DNA of 64,000 nt from Metapseudomonas boanensis (GTDB lineage Bacteria; Pseudomonadota; Gammaproteobacteria; Pseudomonadales; Pseudomonadaceae). The notes beneath the pieces were generated by a model. It saw nothing but the letters and a program-made list of their open reading frames with translations. It ran no database searches and was not told the DNA's origin. Positions 44,508-52,917 of this stretch are shown here, in pieces. Each line of letters starts with the position of its first letter. The first letter of the stretch is position 1. Location: NCBI RefSeq assembly GCF_018704125.1, contig NZ_JAGTIS010000005.1, positions 62,001-126,000 on the forward strand, written 5' to 3'. A program made the position numbers and the translations under genes.

Positions 44508-45677
44508 ATGAGCACCGAAACCCCGATTCGCTACCAGCAGCTGGGCGACCTGACCGCCAGCCAGATCGAGGCCATCCGCGCCATCCCCTCCCATGACGAA
44601 GCCGCCTGCGAGGCCATCCGCGCCACCCGCCCGGTGGCCATGTTCCTCGACGACGACGTCTTCCAGCGCGAGCAGAGCCAAGTGTTCCGCCGCCTGCCGG
44701 TGGCCATCACCCCCTCGGCCATGGTGCCCGACACCGGTAGCCTGCTGCCCCACGACGCCTACGGGGTGCCGCTGATCGTCTCGCGCGACCAGCATGGCAA
44801 GGTCCATGTGTTCATCAACGCCTGCATGCACAAGGGCTCGACGCTGGTGACCGGCTGCGAGGCGCAGAAAGGCGCGCGCATCACCTGCCCCTACCACGCC
44901 TGGTCCTGGCGCCTGGACGGTAGCCTGGCCGGGGTCGCCCGTGGCGAGACCTTCGACTGCCTGGACAAGCAGAAGCGCAACCTGGTGGAACTGCCCAGCA
45001 AGGAGGCCGGCGGTATCGTCTGGGCCATCCTCGACCGCGACGCCGAAGCTGACTTCAGCCTGATCGACGACGCGATCGTCGCCGACCTCGACGCCCTGCA
45101 ACTGGGCCAGCAGCATCTCTACGGGCACAAGCAGTTCGACCTCGACTCCAACTGGAAGCAGGTCATCGAACCGTTCCTCGAGGGCTACCACGTGCAACGC
45201 CTGCACGCCAACTCGGTGGGCCCGCTGTTCGCCGACGTGCCGACAGTGGTCACACGCATCGGCGATCACATCCGCCAGGTATCCGGCAAGGTGGAGTTCG
45301 CCCCCGGCGGCCTGGAGAATGAGAAGAACATCCACAAGACCATCACCCACGCCTACCTGCTGTTCCCCAACACCGTGATCATCACCAGCCCCTACTACAT
45401 GAGCGTGATGATCGTGGTGCCGGTGGCGGCCGGGAAAACCCGGGTGATGTACCACATGCTCACCCTGAACAAGCCGGACAACCCCAAGTCCGAGGCGCTC
45501 TACAAGACTTCCTACGAAACCGTTCTCGGGGTCTTCGGCAACGAGGACTTCGTCGCCGCCGAGTACTGCTACAAGGGCCTGCGAACCGGCGCGTTGGACG
45601 AGATCGACGTCGTCTACTCGGGCCTGGAGCACTGCATCCTGATGCAGTACGAGACCCTGGAAAAGCACATGAACTGA
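44508..45677 (+). CDS. Rieske non-haem iron oxygenase, alpha subunit
   Basis: This 389-residue oxygenase has Rieske ligands C106, H108, C127 and H130 (C-M-H-K-G and C-P-Y-H-A-W-S-W) and mononuclear iron ligands His228 and His233 in E-G-Y-H-V-Q-R-L-H. C-P-Y-H-A-W is less common than C-P-Y-H-G-W. No beta-subunit gene is adjacent. It differs strongly from the Rieske protein at 31503-32684, so two oxygenation steps are likely. It is probably co-transcribed with the LuxR gene 57 bases downstream, which links enzyme and regulator expression. The substrate is unknown. Confidence 0.9.
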   Translation: MSTETPIRYQQLGDLTASQIEAIRAIPSHDEAACEAIRATRPVAMFLDDDVFQREQSQVFRRLPVAITPSAMVPDTGSLLPHDAYGVPLIVSRDQHGKVHVFINACMHKGSTLVTGCEAQKGARITCPYHAWSWRLDGSLAGVARGETFDCLDKQKRNLVELPSKEAGGIVWAILDRDAEADFSLIDDAIVADLDALQLGQQHLYGHKQFDLDSNWKQVIEPFLEGYHVQRLHANSVGPLFADVPTVVTRIGDHIRQVSGKVEFAPGGLENEKNIHKTITHAYLLFPNTVIITSPYYMSVMIVVPVAAGKTRVMYHMLTLNKPDNPKSEALYKTSYETVLGVFGNEDFVAAEYCYKGLRTGALDEIDVVYSGLEHCILMQYETLEKHMN

Positions 45678-45734
45678 GGCATCCGCGCGGCACCCGCCGC
45701 GCATTGCCCATTCGCACTTCGGCAAGGGGGCCCA

Positions 45735-48413
45735 ATGATCAACAACAAGACCTCTGCCATCCGCCCACTGCAGACGGATGTAACCAATCTCGCGACCTTT
45801 CGCGCCCACTCACGCGGGGACCAGCCCTGCGTGCTCCCCCGCGAACAACTGCTGGAACGCTTCAACCAGGTTCCACGCACGCTGACGCTGGTCCACGCGC
45901 CAATGGGCTACGGCAAGACCACCCTGCTCCGGCAGTTCTTCGCCGCGCGCCGGGAACGCCGCGAGTGCCACTGGCTGACATTGTCCGAACACGACAACGA
46001 CATCGAGCACTTCGCTCGCCGCCTGGATCAGGTGTTCGCTCGCGAGCCGGCCGAAGACGTCGGCCACAACCCCGTCGAGCGTCTGGAAAGCGTGCTGCTG
46101 GCGACGCCCTTCTGCCTGTTCCTCGACGAGTTCGAGGTGATAGTCAACGAGGGCGTGCTCAGCTTCATGCGCGAGCTGCTCAAGCGCCTGGGCAGCGACA
46201 GCGAAATCGTCATCGGTTCGCGCAGCATCCCGGCCATCGGCGTGCCACGGCTGCGCGCCAAGGGCGCGGTGCTGGAGATCACCGCGCACCAGCTCAGCTT
46301 CAGCCCCGAGGAAACCCGTCGGCTGCTGCGCGAACGCGCCGGAAATTGTCTCAACGACCAGCAGCTGGCCTTGTTGCAGCGCCGCAGCGGCGGCTGGGCG
46401 GCCTTCCTCGGGCTGTTCAGCGGCACCCTCGACGGCCCGTTGAGCGACGAGCAGCTTCGGCAGCGCATCGGCGCCGGCGGCGCCTCCATGGGCGAGCTGG
46501 TCTCGCGTCATGTGCTCGACGGCCTGACTGCCGAGGTAAAGCAGTTCCTCGCCGATTCGAGCAACCTCGGCGAGTTCGATGCCGAGCTCTGCGACCATGC
46601 CCTGGGGCGCCATGACAGCCGCGAGCGTATCGCCTACCTGGAGCGCCACCAGTTGTTCATCAGCCGGGTCGACCCGGGCCGCGAACGCTACCGCTATCAC
46701 GGCCTGTTCGCCGACATCCTCAAGGGCGGCACCGGCGCCGAACGTCACCGCGACATCCACCGCCGCGCGGCGCAGTGGTACGCGCTGCACGGCCAGCCGG
46801 TGGCCGCGGTGAACCACTTCCTGCAGGCCGGCTGCGCCGAGCAGGCCCTGCGCCTGATCGAGCAGATATCCCCGGACCTGCTGGCCCAGGGCCGTTCGCG
46901 CCTGCTGCTGCGCTGGTTCGACCAGCTACCGGCGGACAGCGTGCGCGGCCACCGCACCCTCAGCCTGACCCTGGGCTGGGCCCTGGGCCTGGGTCGCCGC
47001 CACAGCGAGGTGCAGCAGCGCCTCGGCGCCCTGTCCCTGGAGGCCGAGCTGGCCCCGGCGCAGCGCCGCGAGTGCCAGTCCATCCGCGCGGTAAGCCTGG
47101 CCATGGTCGACCGCACCCACGAAAGCCTGGCGCTGCTCGATGGCGAGCGCGACTTGCTGGAAGAAGCCCACCCCCTGCATCAGCAGGTGATGCTGCACAT
47201 CATCATCTACGGCCAGATCGCCGCCAACGACTTCGCCGCGGCCCGTCGTGCACTGGCCCAGTCCCTGACCGTCGTCGTCGGTGGAGGTGGTCCGCGAGGC
47301 AGTTTCACTCACCTCATGGCCAACAGCTTCAGCGCCGCCATCGACCTGATCCAGGGCCGCCTGAGCACCGCCCTTGGCCAGCTGTCCCCGGACTACGCCC
47401 CGGGGCCACCGCCGCATCCGCTGTACCGCACCGGCGGGCGCAGCCTCAACGACGTGACGCTGGCCATCGCCCTCTACGAGCGCAACGAGTTGGGTCGCAG
47501 CCAGCAGCTGCTGAGCGAGATCCTGCCGCTGATCGCCGAGAACGGTACCCCCGACCAGTTGATCTACGCCCACCTGCTGATGGCGCGCATTCACCTGCTG
47601 CGCCAGGAGCCGAACCTGGCCAACGAGTACCTGGACGAACTGGACGCCTTGAGCTGCGTGCACGACATCCCGCGGCTTGGCAACAGCGCCTGGCTGGGCC
47701 GCGCCTGGATGGCCTGGAAACAGGGCGACATGGCTGGCGCCAACTATGCCTATCGGCGCGCCACGGCGCAGTCCGGGCAACAGGGCGCCGGCCAGTTGGT
47801 GGCCCACCAGCACGAGGCGGACTGGCCGGCACTGATGCAGTTCCGCCTCGCCGTCGAGGGCCGCCCCGGTCCGTCCACACTGGACGAACTGGAGAAGGCC
47901 ATCGCCGTAGCCCGCCAGGATGGCCGGGTACGCCGTTGCCTGGAGCTGCAGATCCTCCTGGCGCGTGCCCATCTGAACCTGGACCAGAATGACGAGCGTG
48001 CCCTGGAACTGCTGGCCGCACCGCTGCGCCATGCCATCGACCAGGGTTATAGTCGCCTGTTCCTCGACGAAGGGTCGGACATCTGTCGCCTGGCCCTGCG
48101 CTGGTGCGAGACCAACCGCGCACTGTTGCGCAACGACAGCGGCCACGATCCACTGCTGGAGCGCTTCATGGCGCAGCTCGGCCAGGCCCTGGCCAGTGAC
48201 ACCAGGCAGTCCCAGGAAAGCGTCGTCCTCTCGCCGCGTGAAATTGAGGTGCTGGCGTTGCTGGAAACCGGCATGCGCAACAACGAGATGGCCGAGAAGC
48301 TGTTCGTCTCGGAAACCACCGTGCGCACCCACCTGCGCAGCATCAATGCCAAGCTCGGCGCGCGTAGCCGCACCGAAGCGGTATCGCTGGCCCGGCACAT
48401 GCAGTTGATCTGA
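45735..48413 (+). CDS. MalT-like LuxR-family transcriptional activator (LAL type)
   Basis: This 892-residue regulator has Walker A (P-M-G-Y-G-K-T-T, about 56-63), Walker B-like F-L-D-E-F-E, a long TPR-like region, and a C-terminal LuxR domain (about 828-892) with F-V-S-E-T-T-V-R-T-H-L-R-S-I-N-A-K-L. Thus the recognition helix differs from that of 36143-38692 by very few residues. AAGGGGGCCC precedes the ATG. AACAACAA at 45741-45748 lies inside the first codons and could let Hfq/Crc limit synthesis of the activator. It probably activates the operons with CGTCG-N4-CGACG sites (inference). Confidence 0.92.
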   Translation: MINNKTSAIRPLQTDVTNLATFRAHSRGDQPCVLPREQLLERFNQVPRTLTLVHAPMGYGKTTLLRQFFAARRERRECHWLTLSEHDNDIEHFARRLDQVFAREPAEDVGHNPVERLESVLLATPFCLFLDEFEVIVNEGVLSFMRELLKRLGSDSEIVIGSRSIPAIGVPRLRAKGAVLEITAHQLSFSPEETRRLLRERAGNCLNDQQLALLQRRSGGWAAFLGLFSGTLDGPLSDEQLRQRIGAGGASMGELVSRHVLDGLTAEVKQFLADSSNLGEFDAELCDHALGRHDSRERIAYLERHQLFISRVDPGRERYRYHGLFADILKGGTGAERHRDIHRRAAQWYALHGQPVAAVNHFLQAGCAEQALRLIEQISPDLLAQGRSRLLLRWFDQLPADSVRGHRTLSLTLGWALGLGRRHSEVQQRLGALSLEAELAPAQRRECQSIRAVSLAMVDRTHESLALLDGERDLLEEAHPLHQQVMLHIIIYGQIAANDFAAARRALAQSLTVVVGGGGPRGSFTHLMANSFSAAIDLIQGRLSTALGQLSPDYAPGPPPHPLYRTGGRSLNDVTLAIALYERNELGRSQQLLSEILPLIAENGTPDQLIYAHLLMARIHLLRQEPNLANEYLDELDALSCVHDIPRLGNSAWLGRAWMAWKQGDMAGANYAYRRATAQSGQQGAGQLVAHQHEADWPALMQFRLAVEGRPGPSTLDELEKAIAVARQDGRVRRCLELQILLARAHLNLDQNDERALELLAAPLRHAIDQGYSRLFLDEGSDICRLALRWCETNRALLRNDSGHDPLLERFMAQLGQALASDTRQSQESVVLSPREIEVLALLETGMRNNEMAEKLFVSETTVRTHLRSINAKLGARSRTEAVSLARHMQLI
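45741..45748 (+). promoter_or_regulatory. Hfq/Crc CA motif inside start of LuxR gene
   Basis: AACAACAA covers codons 3-5 of the LuxR gene, directly after the ATG, a position where Hfq/Crc binding would block initiation. Confidence 0.5.
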
Positions 48414-48418
48414 ACGAC

Positions 48419-48448
48419 GAAGGGCGCTGCGCGAACGCAGCGCCCTTC
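48419..48448. terminator. Bidirectional terminator hairpin
   Basis: Perfect 13-base arms (GAAGGGCGCTGCG and complement) flank CGAA, between the LuxR stop and the convergent acyl-CoA dehydrogenase stop. No long T-run is present. Confidence 0.75.
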
Positions 48449-48473
48449 CCGTTGGCGCAGAAAAGCCGGCGCA

Positions 48474-49631
48474 TCAGCGCCGGCGGTCATCCAGGCCGAG
48501 CTTGCGGCCGATGATTTCCTTCATGATCTCGCTGGTGCCGGCAAAGATCCGCGTGATGCGGGCATCGCGATACATGCGACAGATACGGTATTCCTCCATA
48601 TAGCCGGCACCGCCGAACAGTTGCAGGCATTCATCGATCACCTTGCCTTCCAGCTCCGAGGTCAGCAGCTTGATCTGCGCCGCCACCTCGCCGCTCAGCT
48701 CGCGGCGGTTGTGCAGCAGCACGCACTGGTCAAGGAACGTTTGCACGCTGTCCAGCTGCGAGCGCAGCTCGGCCATCTTGAAGCGCGAGTTCTGGAAGCT
48801 GCCGATGGTGGTGCCGAAAGCGCTGCGCTCCTGTATGTACTCCATTGTCAGGTCGAAGGCGGTCTGCGCGCTGGCCAGCGACAGCACCGAGCCGGTCAGG
48901 CGTTCCTCGGCCAGGCCCTGCATCATGTAGCTGAAGCCCTTGGTCGCGTCGCCCAGCACGTTGGCCTTGGGCACTTTCACGTCCTGGAAGAACAGCTCCG
49001 CCGTGTCCTGGGCGTCCAGGCCCATCTTGTGCAGCTTCTGCCCACGGCTGAAGCCGGGCATGCCCTCCTCCACCAGGAACAGGCCGATGCCGTAGCGCGA
49101 GTCCGGCACGGTACGCGCCGCCACCAGCACCACGTCGGCGATCAGGCCGTTGGAGATATAGGTCTTGGAACCGTTGAGCAGCCAGTGGTCGCCCTTGTCC
49201 TCCGCGCGCATCTTCATGCCGGCCAGGTCTGAACCGGCCCCCGGCTCGGTCATCGCCACCGCGAGGATGGTTTCGCCGCTGATGCAGCCGGGCAGGAAGC
49301 GCGCCTTCTGCTCGGGACTGCCGAAATGACCGATGTAGGGCGCCACCAGGCGCGAATGCAGCTGCATGTAGAAACCGACCTCACCATGGCGGACGTTCTC
49401 CTCATAGAGGATCTGGTCGTAGCGGAAGTCGTCGATGCCCAGGCCACCGTACTCCTCCGGCGCCCACATCAGCAGGTAGCCTTGCGCGCCAAGGTCGCGC
49501 CAGGCCTGCCGGTCTACCCGCCCGGCCTTGCGCCAGGCCTCGGCGCGCGGGGCGATTTCGCCCTGCACGTAGCGCCGCACGCTGTCCCGGAATTGTTCAT
49601 GCTCGGCGTCGAAAATCATCCGCGGCATCAT
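48474..49631 (-). CDS. Acyl-CoA dehydrogenase
   Basis: This 385-residue FAD enzyme has A-M-T-E-P-G-A-G-S-D, the helix motif E-E-R-L-T-G where isovaleryl-/long-chain-type enzymes carry their catalytic Glu, and F-A-G-T-S-E-I-M near the C-terminus. The Ala instead of Glu before G-T fits that branch. Several Met codons lie close together; ATG 49631 is chosen because GAGGAG is 9 bases upstream. It ends the seven-gene operon that starts at 56483. Confidence 0.9.
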   Translation of the reverse strand: MMPRMIFDAEHEQFRDSVRRYVQGEIAPRAEAWRKAGRVDRQAWRDLGAQGYLLMWAPEEYGGLGIDDFRYDQILYEENVRHGEVGFYMQLHSRLVAPYIGHFGSPEQKARFLPGCISGETILAVAMTEPGAGSDLAGMKMRAEDKGDHWLLNGSKTYISNGLIADVVLVAARTVPDSRYGIGLFLVEEGMPGFSRGQKLHKMGLDAQDTAELFFQDVKVPKANVLGDATKGFSYMMQGLAEERLTGSVLSLASAQTAFDLTMEYIQERSAFGTTIGSFQNSRFKMAELRSQLDSVQTFLDQCVLLHNRRELSGEVAAQIKLLTSELEGKVIDECLQLFGGAGYMEEYRICRMYRDARITRIFAGTSEIMKEIIGRKLGLDDRRR

Positions 49632-49677
49632 GCTGACCATCTCCTCGATCTTGTGTTTGTGTTCAGGGCGGGGCGCA

Positions 49678-49998
49678 TCAGTACTGCGAGGCCGGCATGT
49701 GCACCACCATGCCGTCCATCTCCGCGTTCACCACCACCTGGCAGCCCAGGCGGCTGGTGGCGTGCGGTTCAGCCACGCAGTCCAGCATCTCGCGCTCGAT
49801 GCGGCTGGGCGCTTCCAGTCGCGCGTAGTCTTTCTCGTCCAGGTAGCAGTGGCAGGTCGCGCAGCTGCAAGAACCGCCGCACTCACCCAGGATTCCGTCG
49901 ATGCCGTTGGCCAGCGCCACCTGCATCAGGTTGCTGCCCGTCGCGGCCTCCACCTCGTAGGCGGAGCCGTCGTGGGCGACAAAAGTAATCAGCGGCAT
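49678..49998 (-). CDS. [2Fe-2S] ferredoxin, putidaredoxin-like
   Basis: This 106-residue ferredoxin has ligands Cys40, Cys46, Cys49 and Cys86 (E-C-G-G-S-C-S-C-A-T-C-H and R-L-G-C-Q). It ends in Ser-Gln-Tyr, an aromatic terminus like the Trp106 of putidaredoxin. It is encoded next to the ferredoxin reductase (11-base gap), so these two form one electron-transfer unit, which may serve the P450, the Rieske enzymes, or both. Confidence 0.92.
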   Translation of the reverse strand: MPLITFVAHDGSAYEVEAATGSNLMQVALANGIDGILGECGGSCSCATCHCYLDEKDYARLEAPSRIEREMLDCVAEPHATSRLGCQVVVNAEMDGMVVHMPASQY

Positions 49999-50008
49999 AG
50001 GGGGCCTC

Positions 50009-51235
50009 TCAATTGAAACAGGCTTGGAAATCGACCGATTCGTCGGCCAGCAGGCGCGGATCGGCCGTGCGGCCTTCGGCCAGGAAGCGTTTGCTGAAGG
50101 TGAACTCCTTCGGTCGGTTCACCGCGTCCACCGCCAGCAGGCGATCGCCGTGGAAGTAGAAGGCCGAGAAACTGCGGCCCTGGTGGTGATCGCCACGGAT
50201 CACCACGCGGTCGTAGCCCGCCGAGAGCCCGGCGATCTGCAGCTTGAGGTCGTACTGGTCCGACCAGAACCAGGGCAGTGCCCGGTAGGCCGCCGGTTTA
50301 CCGCAGATGGATTGAGCCGCAACCCGCGCCTGGTCGGTGGCGTTCTGCACCGACTCCAGACGCAGCCAGGCGTCGTAGATGGGGTTGTGATGACGGGTGC
50401 AGTCGCCCACGGCGTACACGTCGGGGCAGGCCGTGCGAGCCTGCTCGTCGACGACGATGCCGTTGTCGCAGTCCAGGCCCAGTTGTCGTGCCAGTTCGAC
50501 ATTGGGCAGCACGCCGATTCCCACGACCACCAGATCGGCGGGCAGCCGCCGGCCGTCGGCGAGCAGCACGGCCTCCACACGTCCTTCGCCGGTGATGCAC
50601 TCGAGAGCGGCGTCCAGGATGATCTCCACGCCCTCCTCGCGATGCACACGGCTATAAAACTCGGATACCTCAGGCGCCGTGACGCGCTGCAGGACACGCG
50701 ACTGCGCCTCCAGCACGGTCACCTGCATGCCCTGCTTGCGCAGCGAAGCCGCCGTTTCCAGGCCGATGTAGCCAGCACCGATGATCACCGCGCGTCCCTG
50801 CGGACGCATGAACTCGCGCAGTTTCAGTACGTCGTCTCGGGTACGCAGATAGCAAACGCCGGGCAGCTCGGCACCGGGCAGCGCCAGGCGGCGCACGTCG
50901 GCGCCGGTGGCCAGGATCAGTTGGGTGTAGTCCAGGCGCTCGCCGTTGTCGCAGAGCAGGCTGCGGGTCGGCGCATCCACCTCGGTAACACGGGTGCCGA
51001 GGCGCACCTCGATGTTCTGCCGCTCGTAGAACTCGGCCGGGCGGATCAGCAGCTCCTCGTCACCTTTGTCGGCACAAAGGAAGGCCTTGGACAGTGGTGG
51101 CCGGTGATACGGCAGCAGCCCCTCCGCCGAGACTAGCGTGACGGCCCCGGTGTAGCCTTCCTGGCGCAGGCTGGCTGCGGCCTGGGCGCCGGCGTGGCTG
51201 CCGCCGACGATGATGCAGTGGGGTGGGTTCAACAT
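50009..51235 (-). CDS. FAD-dependent ferredoxin reductase (putidaredoxin reductase-like)
   Basis: This 408-residue reductase has an FAD-binding N-terminal motif (G-G-S-H-A-G-A-Q-A-A), an NAD-binding motif (G-A-G-Y-I-G-L-E-T-A, about residue 152) and the F-A-D-binding C-terminal V-Y-A-V-G-D-C. It moves electrons from NAD(P)H to ferredoxin. It is the only such reductase in the window, so it probably serves both ferredoxins and all three oxygenases. A strong GGAGGACATC precedes the ATG. Confidence 0.92.
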   Translation of the reverse strand: MLNPPHCIIVGGSHAGAQAAASLRQEGYTGAVTLVSAEGLLPYHRPPLSKAFLCADKGDEELLIRPAEFYERQNIEVRLGTRVTEVDAPTRSLLCDNGERLDYTQLILATGADVRRLALPGAELPGVCYLRTRDDVLKLREFMRPQGRAVIIGAGYIGLETAASLRKQGMQVTVLEAQSRVLQRVTAPEVSEFYSRVHREEGVEIILDAALECITGEGRVEAVLLADGRRLPADLVVVGIGVLPNVELARQLGLDCDNGIVVDEQARTACPDVYAVGDCTRHHNPIYDAWLRLESVQNATDQARVAAQSICGKPAAYRALPWFWSDQYDLKLQIAGLSAGYDRVVIRGDHHQGRSFSAFYFHGDRLLAVDAVNRPKEFTFSKRFLAEGRTADPRLLADESVDFQACFN

Positions 51236-51260
51236 GATGATGTCCTCCAGTCGCAGCCGG

Positions 51261-52427
51261 TTACAGGTCGTCGCGGCCGAACAGCGCCGAGCTCACGGTC
51301 GGAGCTCCAGGGCCGCCGGCCATCAGGCAGATCTTCGCGTCGGGCACCGGGTTGGCCGACTCGCCGCGTAGCACCCGCACCGACTCGATGGCCATGCCGA
51401 TGCCGTGGACGAAGCCGTGGGCGAAGTTGCCGCCAGCGGTGTTCACCGGCAGCCGGCCGCTCGGCGCGATCAGGTTGTCGAAGCGGATGAACTCGGCGAC
51501 GTTCTCGTAGCTGCAGAAGCCGTGGTCGATCAACGAGGCCACGCCTTGGGCGCTGAAGTTCTCGTACAGCTGCACCACGTCAACGTCGGCCGGCGTTACC
51601 CCGGTCTGCTCCCAGAGGCGCCGGGCGATGGGTCGGAAACCGGCCGAGGCGTAATCCAGGTCGTTCTCGCAAAGATCGCCCCAGCCCTTGGCCGTGCCGT
51701 TGGCCACGCCGAGCAGGCGTACCGGCGCCTTGCGCAGGTCGCGGGCGCGCTCGCTGGAAACCAGCAGCAGCGCACCTGCGCCGTCGTTCTCACGCGAGCA
51801 ATCGAACAGCCGGAACGGTTCGGCGATCCAGCGCCCGTGACGATAGGCGTCGAGGTCGAGGGGCTGGCCGAAGGCTGTCGCCTCGGGGTTGCGCGAGCCG
51901 TGGTAATAGGAGGCACGCACCAACTCCTCCGCCACTGACTGCGGCACCTTGTGGTGCTCGTACAGACGCTGAGCGCGCAGGGCACAGATCTGCGCCGGCG
52001 ACACCAACCCCGCACCGACAAGATGGTCGTTGAGGTGGTGGCGCATCACTGCCGCCGACATGCGGCCGCTGTTGTTCTGCACCAGGGCGCGGAATACCAC
52101 CACAGCCGTCGCCTGGCCTGTGGAGATAGCCGAGGCGGCAAGGCCGAAAGCGCCGGCGATACCACCGCCGCCGCCACCCCACATCTGCGCGTTGAGGCGC
52201 AACTCGCGAGTGCCCAGGTCGGACATCAGGCGTACCGGCTCATTCTTGTCGTCGCCGTAGGAAACGAAGCCATCGATCAGCGCCGGGTCGAAGCCGGCGT
52301 CCTCGCAAGCGTCCACAATCGCGTGCACCAGCACGCCCTGTTCCGGCAGCGGCGCCTTGCCACGCTTGTACTGGCGCAGGCCCACGCCTGCCACGGATAC
52401 CGCTCCCATCAGGTTCGGGCTGGTCAT
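51261..52427 (-). CDS. Thiolase-fold lipid-transfer protein (Ltp), putative retro-aldolase subunit
   Basis: This 388-residue thiolase-like protein has a run of glycines (W-G-G-G-G-G-G-I-A-G, 83-92) where true thiolases have the nucleophile Cys, so it cannot act as a normal thiolase. It has Tyr288 in Q-L-Y-E-N and N-T-A-G-G-N-F-A-H-G-F-V-H-G near 339-352. In steroid catabolism, Ltp2 proteins pair with a DUF35 partner and cleave a beta-hydroxyacyl-CoA side chain by retro-aldol reaction using tyrosines; one of the two expected positions appears to be Phe349 here. Its partner gene (52429-52854) is one base away. Function is inferred from family and pairing. Confidence 0.85.
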   Translation of the reverse strand: MTSPNLMGAVSVAGVGLRQYKRGKAPLPEQGVLVHAIVDACEDAGFDPALIDGFVSYGDDKNEPVRLMSDLGTRELRLNAQMWGGGGGGIAGAFGLAASAISTGQATAVVVFRALVQNNSGRMSAAVMRHHLNDHLVGAGLVSPAQICALRAQRLYEHHKVPQSVAEELVRASYYHGSRNPEATAFGQPLDLDAYRHGRWIAEPFRLFDCSRENDGAGALLLVSSERARDLRKAPVRLLGVANGTAKGWGDLCENDLDYASAGFRPIARRLWEQTGVTPADVDVVQLYENFSAQGVASLIDHGFCSYENVAEFIRFDNLIAPSGRLPVNTAGGNFAHGFVHGIGMAIESVRVLRGESANPVPDAKICLMAGGPGAPTVSSALFGRDDL

Positions 52428-52428
52428 C

Positions 52429-52854
52429 TCAACGGCCCTCCCCTACGGCGAGAGTCGAATGATCGGGGCTCCAGCGCAGCGACAGCAGCGGCTCGCCCTC
52501 GAATTCATCCGCGCGCGGCCGGGCGCTGACCCGCTGACCAATGGCCGGTTCCAGGTCAGAGGTATCCAGGGTGCCGAGCAGGCGCTTGCCACCAGCGCCA
52601 TCCAGTTCCACCACGACGCTGACGTAGGGCACCGGAAGGTCGCGCGGAGCACCGAAGTCGTACCAGGAGCGGGTCCAGCTGTAGATGCGGCCGCGCGGTT
52701 CCACTTCGTGCCAGCTCTGCTCCCAGCTGCCGCATTCGCCACAGCGCCAGACCGCCGGCCAGTTCCAGTGTCCGCAGCCGTCGCAACGCTGCATTTTCAA
52801 TTTTCCCTGGGCGAGCGCGGCCCAGTATTCGCCATCGGCGCCTATGCCTTTCAC
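52429..52854 (-). CDS. DUF35 / OB-fold Zn-ribbon partner of Ltp
   Basis: This 141-residue protein has an N-terminal zinc ribbon (Cys24-x2-Cys27, Cys38-x2-Cys41: C-D-G-C-G and C-G-E-C-G) and an OB-fold. It starts with GTG at 52854 behind AGGAG. DUF35 proteins bind acyl-CoA and are needed for Ltp aldolases (ChsH2/Ltp2). The stop is one base before the Ltp start, so stoichiometric synthesis is likely. Confidence 0.88.
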   Translation of the reverse strand: MKGIGADGEYWAALAQGKLKMQRCDGCGHWNWPAVWRCGECGSWEQSWHEVEPRGRIYSWTRSWYDFGAPRDLPVPYVSVVVELDGAGGKRLLGTLDTSDLEPAIGQRVSARPRADEFEGEPLLSLRWSPDHSTLAVGEGR

Positions 52855-52917
52855 TTTGTGACTCCTGATTCCCGTTATGGCTCGAGGCCGTTCTTGTTCT
52901 GCGGATTCGGACGCGGC

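Noticed and set aside
44508-45677. Identification of the cluster as the diterpenoid (dit) or cholate pathway
   Set aside because: No ring-cleavage dioxygenase or steroid ring-degradation enzymes are visible, and the Rieske enzymes lack beta-subunit neighbours, so the substrate is left open.
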